This document shows, one piece after another, positions 1-12,044 of a stretch of DNA of 64,000 nucleotides. The stretch is from Solea solea (Eukaryota > Chordata > Actinopteri > Pleuronectiformes > Soleidae): positions 18,764,388-18,828,387 of the forward strand of contig NC_081139.1 of the NCBI RefSeq assembly GCF_958295425.1, read 5' to 3'. The notes under the pieces were generated by a model. That model saw only the letters and a program-made list of their open reading frames with translations. It was not told where the DNA came from and ran no database searches. The number at the start of each line of letters is the position of its first letter. Positions within the stretch are counted from its first letter, which is position 1. The translations under genes were made by a program, and so were the position numbers.

Positions 1-112
1 CACGCACATTGGTACACCTCTTCAACTGCTTGGTAAATATCAATTCAGCCAGTCACATGTGTGGCCTGAGAAGAGAAAACGTTGTCCTCAGTTGCCCACA
101 GCTCTAAATGCT

Positions 113-129
113 GTATATATATATATATG
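113..129. repeat. (TA)n microsatellite
   Basis: Short uninterrupted TA run. Confidence 0.9.
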
Positions 130-1222
130 TGAGGCCACTGCTGCATGAAAGATGGAGCACCAGAGAGTCACAGAGGCATGAGGCAGAAAATCAAATCAGA
201 GGAGCAATCACCAAAAGTCCCCAGTCACACAGGCTGCACTTCAAAGCCCCCTGATCACGAGATAGGGAATAAAAATAAGGAAATCAGTTAATAAAAAGAG
301 TTCACTCTGAAGACCAAATATGGTGGAGAAGATGAAGATGGAAATTTATCTGCACACTCGTGAATTTCAGACCACATATATAGGACATCAACGAGAGAGA
401 CAGACAGTGCATCGTCCATAGACAGTATTTTAAACGAGTGACTTGATTACTGTCTAACTTTCTAAGTTAGATACATTTTGAAGTGTCACAAGAGGGAGTC
501 TGCATCTTTACAGTCCTCCCAGGACCTCAATTATTTATAATTACAAGATTCTTGTTTTTTATTTGTTCACTAAAAGTACAAATCTTATCTGTGATGCAAA
601 AAAGGTACTTGTTTTTGACAAGAAAGTCTAGTTAAGTGATTATAAAGCATATTTCTTTTACAAATATCGCAATAATATAGTGACTAGAAACCATCACAGC
701 CTCTCATGCTTTAGTACTCTATCACATGTATATGTAAATAACATTTTCTTCCTTCACAGTGTGATTAAATGGCTATAGTTCAAGTGGATCTGAGAGATAT
801 AAAGGAAAAAGATATTAAGCTTTATGAATGTTGGACTCATTATACACTGCTTAATCCATTGGTCACATGACCGCATATACGCAGGGTTAAAAATCTAAAG
901 CTGAGTGTGGGTTTAAATGAAATCCACACAGCATGAGTCGAACAGACAACACAGAAGCAGAAGTTTCAAGAAGCTTTATGACCATTTCTGCACTTATGGA
1001 CCAGACACACAGAGAATTGAAAGATAAAAAGACAAATATAAATATAGAATTTAGAGTAAATAAAACATACAAAAGCAATCAAGTACTGCAAAAACAGAAT
1101 AGCAGCGAGCATAGCAGTCAATAACAATACGTTTCATATGGGTATTGAGGCTGATGGATGAATCAGTCCAGAGTTAGAAGCAAAACAAATGGAGAGGAAT
1201 TGAGGCTGAACCTCGGTCAGAG

Positions 1223-1223
<1 letters not shown>

Positions 1224-1269
<46 letters not shown>
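1224..1269. repeat. (TG)n microsatellite
   Basis: About 23 uninterrupted TG units; a likely polymorphic marker inside the dlgap4 intron. Confidence 0.97.
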
Positions 1270-1270
<1 letters not shown>

Positions 1271-2531
1271 CTGCACCTCCCCAGGAACCGATATTCATTT
1301 ACGGTAAAAATGAAAGTCTCTTTCAAAATGTATAATTGTACAAACTCAACACATCATTTTGTTTAAATGCATTTAATGTTTCTCAACACAAAAACTTTTT
1401 TTTACATGAAATAGAAATAGAGAAAATTATGTTCACTGTCCTTTTATGAGTTAAGTGCAAGGAATCATTTATATGGATGTTTGGTAACGGACTCTAATTG
1501 GCAGTCAGAGAGTCCACGTTGTTGTCAGCTGTTGTCAGTTGAAGCAGCAGCAGATTGAGGGCAGATGGTCCAGAGGAAGAGACAGCAGTGGAGCCACAGT
1601 AGTGCACTTTGAAATTACTCGATAATAGTGGCTATGCCTTATATCTGCCCCCAAATACTCGGCGAGGCTGATAATTGGTTGAACCCTAATGGAGACCAAA
1701 ACCTGGTCCCAATGAGTCAGAACCTCATCTCTGGGGAACTAGCCAATCTCAGGCTAAGCCAAGGTCAGGGCCAGACATCAACTGACTTGACGACAAGTAC
1801 ATTCACGTATTCACTTATCTCATCAAATTAACCCAGTGACGGTCAGTGGACACTATCCACTCACACACTAAACTGTATCAGTGAGAACAGAAATAAATGG
1901 CCCGTCTGTGAGGAGGAATTCACCCACTGACGTAAGCAGTGCATCAGGAGAGATCAGTTCAACGTTGCACAAACTCGAACACAAGTTTCAAGTGTGTGTA
2001 GTTTAGGAGCAAATGACGCGCTGCATAGAATTCAATCACACAAAAGGCAAATCGTATATATATGCCATAGATAAATTTACACATGTAGGCAGAGCATTCA
2101 AAGAGCCAGAGCTCCTACAGGAAACGTTAAAAGTGACGAGGCCACAGAAATCTAAGTGTGATGCTGGACCTCTATACCTATAATCTAAAAATGGAATTTT
2201 TACAGTATTATTTTGAAGCCTGTGGCTGCTATATAATCTCTGGAACAGATGCTTTTTTTCACACCACATTGAAAAAACCAGTGGAAAACTTGTGAAATAC
2301 GTACAAACTTTCCATGCAGTAACTCTTTACTTCTTTTAAGAAGAGCGAGCACAGAGGGAGTAGTCCTGAAAGCACAAGGCATTTTTCCTGGCCTGTTACA
2401 AAATAAGGTAAATGTTAACTCTTACAGTCCTGATATCAAATTGATTCTTACAGACTTACGATAACAATAAGGTAAAGACCGTTGTCACTGCCTCCAAAGA
2501 CTATGAGTTGAAACTGACAGAATGTATTAGT

Positions 2532-2785
2532 TAGGGGTGGGGGGAAATCGCAAATATCACAATATAATTTTGCGTAGGGATATTATATCACTTTTGAGAG
2601 ACAAAGTGTTGATTTTTTTCTTTTAGCTTTTTTTTCTAACTGATATTACAAATAAACATGCAACTTTTGATGGTTCAGTCCACTATATGACGCCAAGTGC
2701 TTCCTTCGCAATATATGATTTCACAAAAATACTGAGTATTTTGCAATATCGCGATAATAACGTATCGTGGTGCCTCTGGTCACCA
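2532..2785. mobile_element. hAT-type MITE-like element (degenerate)
   Basis: Starts with TAGGGGTGGG and is filled with motifs such as AAATCGCAAATATCACAATAT and GCAATATCGCGATAATA near the other end. This is the arrangement of a widespread teleost non-autonomous hAT family. The right terminus is eroded, so the border and target-site duplication are not resolved. Confidence 0.45.
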
Positions 2786-3774
2786 ACTGTCACTATCCTT
2801 TTTAATAATGCATAATAATAACTGAATTACAAATTCCTCCAGTTAAGTGAGATGGTACATTCCTTATGCAGTCACTTACATCACATACAGATCTATAATC
2901 TGACATTGAACAACAAAACGGTGGAAAATGCGACACAATTCAAAAACACAAAATACCACATTAAAGGCTTAACTAAGCGCAGACTTTAAAACTGTAAATA
3001 AAAAGTAGATTGCTGCGTCATGTTGTGGGCTGGTGGCTATGGCGAAAAGAACAGATTCAGACTTATATCGATATTCATAGACACTTACGCTTGTGTTATC
3101 AGACAGAAATAGGTTGCATTGAGCCATTCCTAAATTGTGCTGTTATTCAGTCTGTCGTCTATTGATTCTGGCCAGTAAGTGGACTCATACGTTTCTGTAA
3201 AGTTCAGCCATTATATAAGGCCCTCAAAGTGCACAAGCCTGCATGGACACAATACAAAATCAAGAAGTCATCCAGGAGCGTGAAAAAAAGCCCCGCAGCA
3301 TGAGCAGCTAAGAAAACAGTCAAACAAAAGGCGTGTTGTTCACTGTAATCCACTCCTTTAACTCTGTGTGTATGTGGCTGCAGAGTTAAGACAAAACTCA
3401 CATGACCTGACACAAATCTTTCTGTCAGACTGGAAGGTGAGTTGTCAGTCTGAACAACTATCCCTCTCGTCCTCCTGTCTTAAATGTGATAAATGTAAAA
3501 TATGTACGACATTTGAAACACTGCCGGAGCGTGTTTCAAGTATTTTGCCAGTGTTTATGAAATACAGCACTTATACTAGGCTTTTCTCTGTGTTCATGCA
3601 CAAACTGTCCCACTGTCTGTTTTATTTTTAAAAAAACAATGAACCCATTTGTTCAATTTGTGTGTGTCAGCAACTGGCAAAGAGTGAGAGTGAAAGTGTG
3701 TCTGCATAATTACAATTAAAATGGGTTTTATTTGTACACACATCAATTAGTGATAGTGAATTTGACCTCTGTAT

Positions 3775-3985
3775 TTAACCCATCACCCACCCACCCATAT
3801 ACAGTACACACTAGTCATGAACAAGCTGGGCGCAGGAGCAGTGGGCAGCACTTATTTGCCACCACGAAGCAATGGGGGATTTGGTGCCTTGCTCCTAGGC
3901 CTTGACCATTCCCGGAATTTGAACCAGCGACGATTAGAAGCCCAATCCCTTTGCTCTTGGCCAGCATTATCCCATAATGAGAGGA
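3775..3985 (-). mobile_element. tRNA-derived SINE, minus orientation
   Basis: On the minus strand it carries the degenerate B-box-like stretch (GGTTCAAATTCCGGGAATGG), a GAGCAAGGCACCAAATCCCC block and a GCTGCCCACTGC segment. The copy at 9600-9838 has equivalent blocks. A 119-residue open frame overlapping it is not a gene. Confidence 0.6.
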
Positions 3986-4954
3986 GATGACAAAGTAAAA
4001 ATAACAGACCATAAAAACATCTTTAAATATCCGTTTTAATGCTTCTCCACTGCAGACCCTCGTATATATTCTCCCCCAATTTGAGACGTTTTTTGAGTTC
4101 TGATTGACTATGACTGAGGTCGGGTCAGGTCTGTTACCCTCACACACTTGCTGATTTGAGTCTTTACCTCTCACACACTAACAGATTTCTGTGCCAACAA
4201 ACCATGCCGACTGTCTCCAACTAGTGCTGACTGGTGCAAACTCTGGCCAACTGTGAATTGTGGGTAAAATTGTGCAAAAAGTGTTATAGTGTGTCCCCTT
4301 TAGACTTTGTCAGGAAATGTGTGATGCTTTGATATCTGGAACACACTATGTCAGGAACCCCTACTTCCTTTATTTCTGTAACAGTCCAGATCGTTGGGCG
4401 TCAACTACATGATTGTTTGTTTGACAAGCCATCGGATTTTGGCTCTTGATACAAGAAACTAAATGGGAGGCGACGTGATGCCCAGTTGGAATGATTAAAT
4501 CTTTGTTAAATCAGTTTTAAAACTCTATGCAAGTAAATTGATCACATATCACCATGTTGGCAAGCACATTATATATATATTAAACACAATGTTATGGTCA
4601 GATAATTGCTCATGTTACAGCCTCTGGGGAATTAAATGATTCTAGTAGAGGCAGCTTAATAATGTAATCCACCAAACAAGTGATCAGACAGGTTTTGAAC
4701 AAGTTTGAAGTGCAAACACATCATCTACTGTTACTATTCTATGGCTGAAGCTGCTCCTGTCAGAGGCCTGATACGTGCTGGTGACAGAATAATGACCAAA
4801 ACTAGAATATTAAGGTCACAAAACACAACTTTAGGTGTGGCATATAAATCCCCTATGAGAAATTGGGGATGCAGCAGAGCACAGATAAAAAACCCACACA
4901 AAACAAAAGGCAACGTGCACATGCAACAATGACAACACAACAATTAGAGCACAA

Positions 4955-5265
4955 AGGGGTGCAACAACAATCTAGGACTCAACGAGTTTATATAAATATC
5001 CAATTGCGATTTTTTTTGACTGAATTTGCAATTGCGATATGATTTTCAATTTCATTTGAAGAACATATTTGAAATAATTACTGTGTGATATTTGTGCAGC
5101 TCTGTGAGAAACAGAGATGTTTTCTTCAGTCTATAGCATATAATGTGTATAGGTCAGGACTAAAATCTAAAATTGTATTTTGACACACATTTTAGCTTTA
5201 AGAAATATTGCACCTCTATTGCAATTTTGATTAAATTTGGATGAATTGTTCAGTTGCATAGACAC
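4955..5265. mobile_element. possible hAT MITE with repeated CAATTGCGAT motifs
   Basis: Opens near GGGGTGCAACAACAATC and contains two nearby copies of CAATTGCGAT and a TTGCAATTTTGATTAAATTT segment, a composition typical of another teleost hAT-derived MITE group. No clean terminal inverted repeat was found. Confidence 0.35.
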
Positions 5266-5836
5266 AAATTCAGTTTCCTGTGTTTGCTTTCTTTCCAGCA
5301 CCAAGCCACACACAAACATAAGCAGCTGTGCAAGCGCACAACACATTCTCTAATATGAACCAGCTCCTGACAATAGCACCACTGCTGACAAAGCCTTTTT
5401 TGTCAAAGACTCATCAAAGACACCTCATCAAAGACACCTCCACAGCTACAGCAACATTGACATGAAGCCAAAGTACAGTTTTTAATAAAAGTGAATCTGT
5501 GTAAGAGCTGTTCGGCAGAACGTTCAGTTTCTCAACAGAAGGAACAATCACATGCTTTGTGTCAATGTTTTAAAGTGGAATCTGGAGTGGGCACTGAGTG
5601 CTGCTGTTTTCATGCCATCTGGACAGTGGTGCTGTTGTCCACTGCCAGGCCTGGTTCAAGATGGGATTTTCAAAGCTGTAAAACAGTTGACTGGAAGAAG
5701 CTACATCCGCTGACAACAGTTTCCAACAACACTGCTTACTGCTCTCCACTCACCAGTGTGAAATGTGCAGTTTGTCACATTTTAAAGTCGCCACGTTTGT
5801 CCCACAATCTCACAATCAGGTAAAATGTACAAAAAC

Positions 5837-6178
5837 TAGTGCTGTCGTCAAACGATTAAAATATTTAATCGCGATTAATCGCATGAATTTCATAGTAAAT
5901 GCACAATCAATGACACATTTTTATCTATTCTAAATGTACCTTGATTTCTTTTTGTTCCATTATTTGTTCTCATTTTAATGCTCTTATCAACATAGAAAAG
6001 TGGATCAGCTTGCTCTGTGCAAATGTTTTTTTTTATTATCCAGTGTGGTGTAGTTTTAACGTTAATAGTTCTTGCAACAGCATATAAAAAAAACTACAAA
6101 GTTTGCTAGCCCAAAAAGAATGTTAATCTTGCGACAAAAAATTTACGACTTTAATAACACGTTAAACTGACAGCACTA
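5837..6178. mobile_element. hAT-type MITE with TIRs and 8-bp target duplication
   Basis: The left end TAGTGCTGTCGTCAAACG and the right end CGTTAAACTGACAGCACTA form imperfect terminal inverted repeats. The flanks ACAAAAAC (5829-5836) and ATAAAAAC (6179-6186) are an 8-bp target-site duplication with one mismatch, as expected for hAT transposition. The interior has the ATTTAATCGCGATTAATCGC palindromic motif. At 342 bp with no coding capacity, it is non-autonomous. Confidence 0.85.
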
Positions 6179-7054
6179 ATAAAAACAGAACTTTTTTTTA
6201 ACTAAATTAAAATGTCTGGTAAATTGAAAATGTTGCCAAATACATTTACACAATGCTGATGAATTGGAAATTCAGAGTCCCGTCATTCAGTGCATTTACA
6301 TGCATGGTAATTGTATGAAAACATAATTCAAATCAAATTCTGCAGATAAAGCCTCTTAAATGTTACACAGGGTCGTTTGAAAGCACTTCCCAAATCTAGA
6401 AATTGGAACACCCACAGAGTACAGGAACACAGCATGGGTGCTATAGTGGGTGTGTGTCAATGTCGTTAAACAGTCCAAACAACTATTAGTCAGATCACTG
6501 ATCCAGCTTTATTATGCCTGCTGAGCTGTTGGACCAGTAAGAGTATAATTTTAAGCTTCTTTATTGAAAGGGTGCTGTACTGTGGTCAGCTGGAGCCGGA
6601 CAATAAGTAACAATGAAAGACAAAGGTGGATTGTGCTGCTCTCTGAAAACCATTCGGTAGCGCTTGCCAAGTTGTCTGCTGCCCGTCAGTTGACCCATCT
6701 GTATGGTTTACCAGTATCTCAATTAACTATCACACCAAATGTGCTCATCAACAGCACTGCTACTACAAAACTGCACAGCAGTTTTTCTTTTAAATGTGAC
6801 TGCGTAATGGGAATTTATCCACATGTGGCAACAGACAGACCAGAGGCCTCCATGTGGTGGTAAAGTGGGGCAGCCGTCAAATAATCCCCCGTGCAAGCCA
6901 ATTTTCCATTTCAGCAAGCAAAAAGAAGCAGCTTTTATAAGGCCATACAGATATATTAAAGTGTAACAGCTAAATGACCACACAGATAAGCAGATGTAAC
7001 TTACTCTCATACACTAAAATATTTGCTGATGTTAGAAATAAAACTAGTAGGCTC

Positions 7055-7215
7055 AATATCCCATATAGACTTCCAGTCAAACTGGCATCTTGCAACCAGA
7101 AAAGTCCAGTAGGTGAAAGAAGGTGAAAAATACAGCTCCCTGGTGACTATTCAGTATATTTGCACTTCCTGATTAGTTTCAACCAGCAAACTGGAAAACT
7201 ACGTCCAGCTTTGAT
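7055..7215. repeat. dispersed repeat (GTTGCAAAAAG / ACCAGGGGGCGAC family), inverted copy
   Basis: Related in inverted orientation to segments at 21005-21330 and 51600-51840, and in the same orientation to 32425-32500. Shared parts are the blocks around CTTGCAACCAG and CTCCCTGGTGACTA. Confidence 0.45.
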
Positions 7216-7874
7216 TTTCAGTCTGTTGTTTTATTGCAATTAGCAGCATTTATCAAGTTTCTAAGAGTAAAAGGAAGGAGTAAACTGACTCAAATAACTA
7301 ATAATCAGGGCCCGTTCACGTGAAAACAAGCTTAGGACAAACTGTAAAATATGTTAAATCCACACGGAACCATCTTTTTGGGAGACTTAAAACATTATTT
7401 TAGGAAGAAAATATCTTAAAACACCAACTGTACGTTTACGGGGAATGACGTCATAGCCCCACTTTCGAAGCACTGCTACAGCGCCAGATACAGGCCTGGC
7501 ATATGTACTACAGCGTTTGGAGTTACTGGCATGTTAACGAGAAACCTTTTGTTTTTCTTTTTTTTTATAAAAAATGTAGCAAAAAGTGTAGTTTACGTAT
7601 GGATACAGGCTGAATTTTAATTGAGTAGAAGTGGATGATGTAGTCCCTCTCCCCAAACCTTTTGCCTGTGGCCCCAAAACTCCTATAAAAACATCTCTGC
7701 AGTAGAGAAAAACGATATTAATTAATAAATATTAACAGCTGCTCAGGTTGATAAATGTCAATAAAAAAAAATAAAATAACGGTTGACACCTAAACGTTGA
7801 AGTCCTTGTGACCACAAACTGAGCTCAGTCACGACTTTGACTTAAATAAGACAAATAAAGAATTAATTTCTTAC

Positions 7875-8050
7875 CCTGTGGTCAGGTGTAGAAAACAGAG
7901 GATGATGCAGAGGACACAGGATCTGTCAAACTGAGAGGAGACGGCGGTTGTTTGGCGTTACGTTGGGACTGTGAAGGGGGCGTGGTGTCATGTCTAATGC
8001 TGCCTTCAAGAATGTCTCGGGAAATTGGACTTCAATTATATACGTCAAAG
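7875..8050 (-). promoter_or_regulatory. candidate internal promoter and first exon, copy 1
   Basis: In minus direction: GTATATAA at about 8044-8037, CCACGCCCCC at 7985-7976, then a GC-richer stretch closing with CACAGG|GTAAG at 7875. It lies between dlgap4 exon 4 and the unseen downstream exons, on the gene strand, where mammalian DLGAP4 is known to have a short-isoform start. Function is inferred only; the motifs could be chance. Confidence 0.25.
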
Positions 8051-8528
8051 TTTACCAAACTTTTATAGGGGACCCAGTTTTTAAAGATGACAAACAACTA
8101 CAGCGTTTGGAGTTGTCTTGGGGTGTTTTATGTGCATGAAGACATTTCTTGAAATGCTGCCATGGTAAGGGCAAACCTTTTTTTTTTTTTATAAAGAGTG
8201 TAGGAAAAGTAACGTATGGATACAGGCTGCATTTTAATTGAGTAGCCCTGGATGATGGGAGTCCCCCTCCCCAACCCTTTTGCCTGTGGCCAAACTCCTA
8301 TGAAACATCTCTGCAGTTCAGAAAACGAATGCGTATATTAATAAAGCTCGGGAACAGCTGTTCAGGTTGATGCACTTTAACTGTCAATAAAAAGTAACGC
8401 TTGACAGTCAAACGTTTACGTCCCTGTGACCAGTGTTCAGGCAACAAATATCTACTTAAGTTTGACGACAAACTGAGCTCAGTCACGACATTGACTTAAA
8501 TAAGACAAATAAAGAATTCATTTCTTAC

Positions 8529-8690
8529 CCTGTGGTCAGGTGTAGAAAACAGTGGATGATGCAGAGGACACAGGCTCTGTCAAACTGAGAGGAGACGGCG
8601 GTTGTTTGGCGTTACGTTGGGACTGTGAAGGGGGCGTGGTGTCATGTCTAATGCTGCCTTCAAGAACTACCGTTATATACGTAAAAGTTT
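8529..8690 (-). promoter_or_regulatory. candidate internal promoter and first exon, copy 2
   Basis: Duplicate of the promoter-like block at 7875-8050. GTATATAA, the GC box (8639-8630) and the CACAGG|GTAAG donor (edge 8529) are all retained, although the copies differ elsewhere. Confidence 0.25.
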
Positions 8691-9599
8691 ACCAAACGTT
8701 TATGGGGACCCCGTTTTTAAAGATGACAAACAACTGCAACTAAATTCACAATATAAATCGAGACAAGAACAGATCATTTAAAACATATACACATAAATCT
8801 GCTGATAATAAAGTACAAAAACTGCATGGGTATCAGTTAGTAATTTGTGATTGAAACAGACAACATTTTACAAATTTCCCACATTCCTTCTCCTCGAGTG
8901 AAGGCAGCACATTCTCTGTGGTGTGTTAATGCTGTTGTGAAGATAGAGCACCACCGTGTGGATGCTCATTAACAACAACAACAATAATGCACATCCACAA
9001 AACCACCATAACCACACTCTCTGTTTGTGAACTTGGGAGCAGTTACACGTCACCCCCACTAGCCCTGGGGGTGGAGGATTCATTCATTCATGCATTCATG
9101 TCTCATCACACACAGTTCATCATCCACTTCTGCAAGTTCAACAACAGGGTTGAAAAGATATTGCACAGTTTGTGCTGCTGTATTCGGTCATCATATCCTG
9201 TAACAATTTGAGTGTTAATCAAATCTGGAATGTACAGATACAGAGGACAAGTACAAAGTGCCCCTGCATCAATTACATTTAGTGTTTAATCAAGTTTTTT
9301 GTATTTTGTGTTGTCTTTTCCCCCCCGAAGAACATTGCATTTCTGATTTTGTTATGAATAGAATAGAATAGAATTTATTTAAATAGGGACAATACAGTTA
9401 ATAATGTTCCTATACAAATAATGCAACTGATGTGCTGTACATAGAGTTTAAAGATATTGCTAGTTTGCAATTCTTCTATGAAAGACGGAAAGTGCCTAAA
9501 TTAAATAAATAATACACTGCTAAATAATTACTTAAATGTGTCATTAATTAGTTAAAATTGGAATTAAATACATAAATGTGAAATCAAATGTGTAATTAA

Positions 9600-9838
9600 T
9601 TAATTACAGGCCGAGGTAACAGGCTTGTACCCCTTGAAAGGGAACCAGGCTTGTAACCAGAGGGTTGCTGGTTCAAGTCCCAACCAGGTCAAAAAGGGCT
9701 GGGGTACTCCTGAGCAAGGTACCCAACCCCAATTGCTCCCCGGGCGCCGCTCAGTGTGGCTGCCCACTGCCCAACAATTCTAGGATGGGTTAAATGCTGA
9801 GAAAGAATTTCCCTAAAAAGGGATTAATAAAGTACAGT
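9600..9838 (+). mobile_element. tRNA-derived SINE
   Basis: Contains GGTTGCTGGTTCAAGTCCC (B-box-like), GGTACTCCTGAGCAAGGTAC, AATTGCTCCCCGGGCGC and GTGTGGCTGCCCACTGC in the order seen in an abundant teleost SINE, ending in AT-rich sequence. It is transcriptionally dead-looking and is not a tRNA gene. Confidence 0.7.
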
Positions 9839-10904
9839 AACGCAAGTACTGTCCACAGAGGTGGAGCTTATCACCTCCGTCAAAGTTTCTGCCAAACTAT
9901 AATTATGTCATATTTTACTACACAAACCAAATTTTTGAGTTCTAAATGACTAATTTCGCAACTCAAATGATCTTAAAACTGCGTTCTGGGCCAAATGCAT
10001 TCCGAGATACATGGCACTTTCCGTCCTCCATACTCTTGTTCCTAGTTGGGCTTTTACATGAACAGTAAAATAACATATACATGATCAAACATGTTAAAAC
10101 TGCACTAAAACACAGAACTACATGCTAAAATTACACAACAGTTTAAAATGTAAATGCATATAAATAACAACTACAAGCTAAGCTACATTACACACAATAA
10201 CAATTGTCAAATGATAAATATAAAACAATAAAGTATAATAAAACTACACTTCATAATACACTAAAACACAACTTACAAATCAAATAAACCTAATATACCT
10301 AAAACAATTAATGTGTACAGCTCTGTTTTTCTTTTAGCCAGCACTTAACCTTTGTTGTAAACAGTTTTATGTCCAATAATATTTTGATTTTGGTTGGCAA
10401 GGCCCTAAATGGAGAATGACAATTGTCCAAATGTGGTCTTAAGATATGGTATTTTACAGTGACGATTCACCTCACTCCTGGTTACTCTGGTACAATCGTG
10501 TTTTTGGATGGACTTGGAAAGCGGCTCTGCGGCGAGACTGTGTAAACATTTCAGAATTAGTTTGAGAAAACAAAGAGTTGTGTATGTTTATTTCATGAAA
10601 GGAAGAAAAACAAAAGTAAAAAAAAAACAATAAATACAGAATAAATGCAAGAAGCAAAAGTGCACAATGCCAGTTACATTCTGTTTCCATCATGACAGTG
10701 CAAAACATATCTATTCTGTAAACATGGCTCCTCTACGTCCAGCAGCTATGTGGGAGAAGGACTTAAAGATTTTTAAGAAACCAGAGAAATTATCCAACAC
10801 CTGCAGCTAGTTAATCAAGTCTTTTTTCAGTGACAGTGATGTTTTTCCGTTTCAAACATTGACTTTTTTAGGTGATAGGAGCCATTTTTTTTTAAGAGTT
10901 ACCT

Positions 10905-11074
10905 GTGCGTGAGGGTAGGATGCGTGGTCTGTCTGTCCCAAAATGATGCAGAAAAATTGCTAGCTGTTTCTCCTTTGGGGCTTTGTCCAAGCCTGTGGCT
11001 CTCAGGTAAGAGCCAAACTGTTCTTTCCATGTCCTCCACTGGGTAGAATCATCGTCTAGTGTGGGCAAAAGATG
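10905..11074 (-). mobile_element. retrotransposon Gag-like fragment
   Basis: After a TAG, the minus strand encodes LPTLDDDSTQWRTWKEQFG and continues SYLRATGLDKAPKEKQLAIF, then LHHFGTD. The W-x-x-W-K-x-x-F-x-x-Y-L-x-A-T-G-L-D pattern is typical of the capsid-type Gag domain of Ty3/Gypsy-like elements. Nothing recognisable follows; the frame degenerates after about 55 residues and no protease or reverse transcriptase is nearby. It is a small decayed relic within the dlgap4 intron. It is not a dlgap4 exon, because it matches no DLGAP segment, although a GT (GTAACTC) follows CGCACAG. Confidence 0.55.
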
Positions 11075-11367
11075 CTACATTTGAGCTAAACATGCTTGGT
11101 GTGTGCAATGTTGGAGGACGAGTATTCCACTCAGGACCAAGGCTATGAAGAGCATCTAAAACATACTACCACGATGAGTCTACGTCACACTAAAATGGGT
11201 CAAAACCTTGCAAAGAGTCTTATAATGGGATTACATTGCAGATATTATGAAGAAAGCATTCCAATGATATCAGCTTGGCCACCTGTTACAGTGCATCGTA
11301 CTGTATAAGAACTCTTCTATTTATACTCATTTGCAGCAAATCATCTGTTATTCTGCCTGTGACTCAC

Positions 11368-11626
11368 CGGTGCTGGTGCTGTAGGTGCGGACAGTGGAGT
11401 CAGCCGGAGGAGGTGAGCAGCCTGAGTCTACAGACGCTGTGTCGTCATCTTGAGAACAGCCGGCCTGGATTGCTCTCAGGTAGCTGTGGCTGCGGGAACG
11501 GAAGCATGTGGGCATGGGCAAGTCTGAAGGCTCTGTGTTGTCCTGAGAATGGGTACGGGAATCTCTGTATGTGGACTCTGAGCTGCGATCCTCGTAATGG
11601 TGCCTCATTTGTTGCAAATCCCGCAG
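11368..11626 (-). CDS. dlgap4: dlgap4 fourth coding exon (residues 515-600, gene continues left)
   Basis: The acceptor is ttttcccctgcag|CTGCGG and the donor is AGCACCG|GTGAGTC. The exon is 259 nt, entering in phase 0 and leaving in phase 1. It encodes LRDLQQMRHHYEDRSSESTY, a polar linker, then SDLPMPTCFRSRSHSYLRAI and QAGCSQDDD. The FRSRSHSYLRAIQAGCSQ block is nearly invariant in DLGAP1-4 and is the third guanylate-kinase-binding type repeat in this window. The exon ends in a Ser/Thr-rich stretch (VRTYSTST). In the family the next exon opens with an AYKKTPPPVPPR-like segment. I could not find it on the minus strand between 1 and 11367, so the gene is partial in the window, missing about 390 residues by family length. 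Confidence 0.94.
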
Positions 11627-12044
11627 CTGCAGGGGAAAATAAGGACAACGTTGGCAAAGACGGTATATACAGTACTATTTTCACTGCAATAACTGTGTTA
11701 TAACAGCAGTGGACTGTGTCTGTTACCAAAGTTTTAAAGTTTAAAAATGTTTATAGCTACACTGTGTCAATTTTGTGGATTTTTTCTGTTGATGTTATTT
11801 ACAATGCCATAGATTATTTGTCAATTTTTCACATGAGCCACATGTTTCACAGCAATTTGACATTTAAAATGATCTTTCTTTACAGTTCCAATTTCTATAT
11901 CTGTCACTAACATTCATGTCCTATTCATGCTTCAGAGTAAAAGCCCTCTAGCGTTTCAGTTCCCTGATTCCATTTACTGTGAAATAAGAGCAGGATTGAC
12001 AGATGCTTGGCTTCATAAGTTGAGGATTTCAAAGTATGTTTAGT

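Larger units (their letters stand above)
7508..8733. repeat. tandem duplication of about 0.6 kb
   Basis: Copy 1 (7508-8097) and copy 2 (8098-8733) both start CTACAGCGTTTGGAGTT and end near AAGATGACAAACAACT. They share long near-identical blocks, for example ACCCTGTGGTCAGGTGTAG at 7873 and 8527. Copy 2 is longer, through a few small insertions. On the minus strand each copy has GTATATAA, a GC-box-like CCACGCCCCC, about 100 bp of higher GC, and then a consensus splice donor CACAGG|GTAAG (exon edges 7875 and 8529). Confidence 0.92.
1..11367 (-). other. dlgap4 intron after exon 4 (incomplete)
   Basis: More than 11 kb of AT-rich intronic DNA with no convincing coding exon. It holds microsatellites, hAT-type MITEs, two tRNA-derived SINEs, a tandem duplication with promoter-like features and a Gag-like fragment, each listed separately. 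The short open frames here are isolated, lack splice and phase agreement with dlgap4, and match no family I recognise. Confidence 0.8.

Noticed and set aside
1224..1269. Regularly spaced repeats that might suggest a CRISPR-like array
   Set aside because: A plain dinucleotide microsatellite in a vertebrate genome; no spacers.
3815..4174. 119-codon minus-strand open frame
   Set aside because: Overlaps a SINE and has no protein-like features.
10905..11050. Gag-like segment as a possible fifth dlgap4 exon
   Set aside because: The expected next exon has a proline-rich AYKKTPPPVPPR-like start; this segment is Gag-like and has a stop upstream with no matching acceptor phase.
11275..11703. 142-codon plus-strand open frame
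   Set aside because: It lies opposite dlgap4 exon 4 and its flanks; the minus frame explains the openness.
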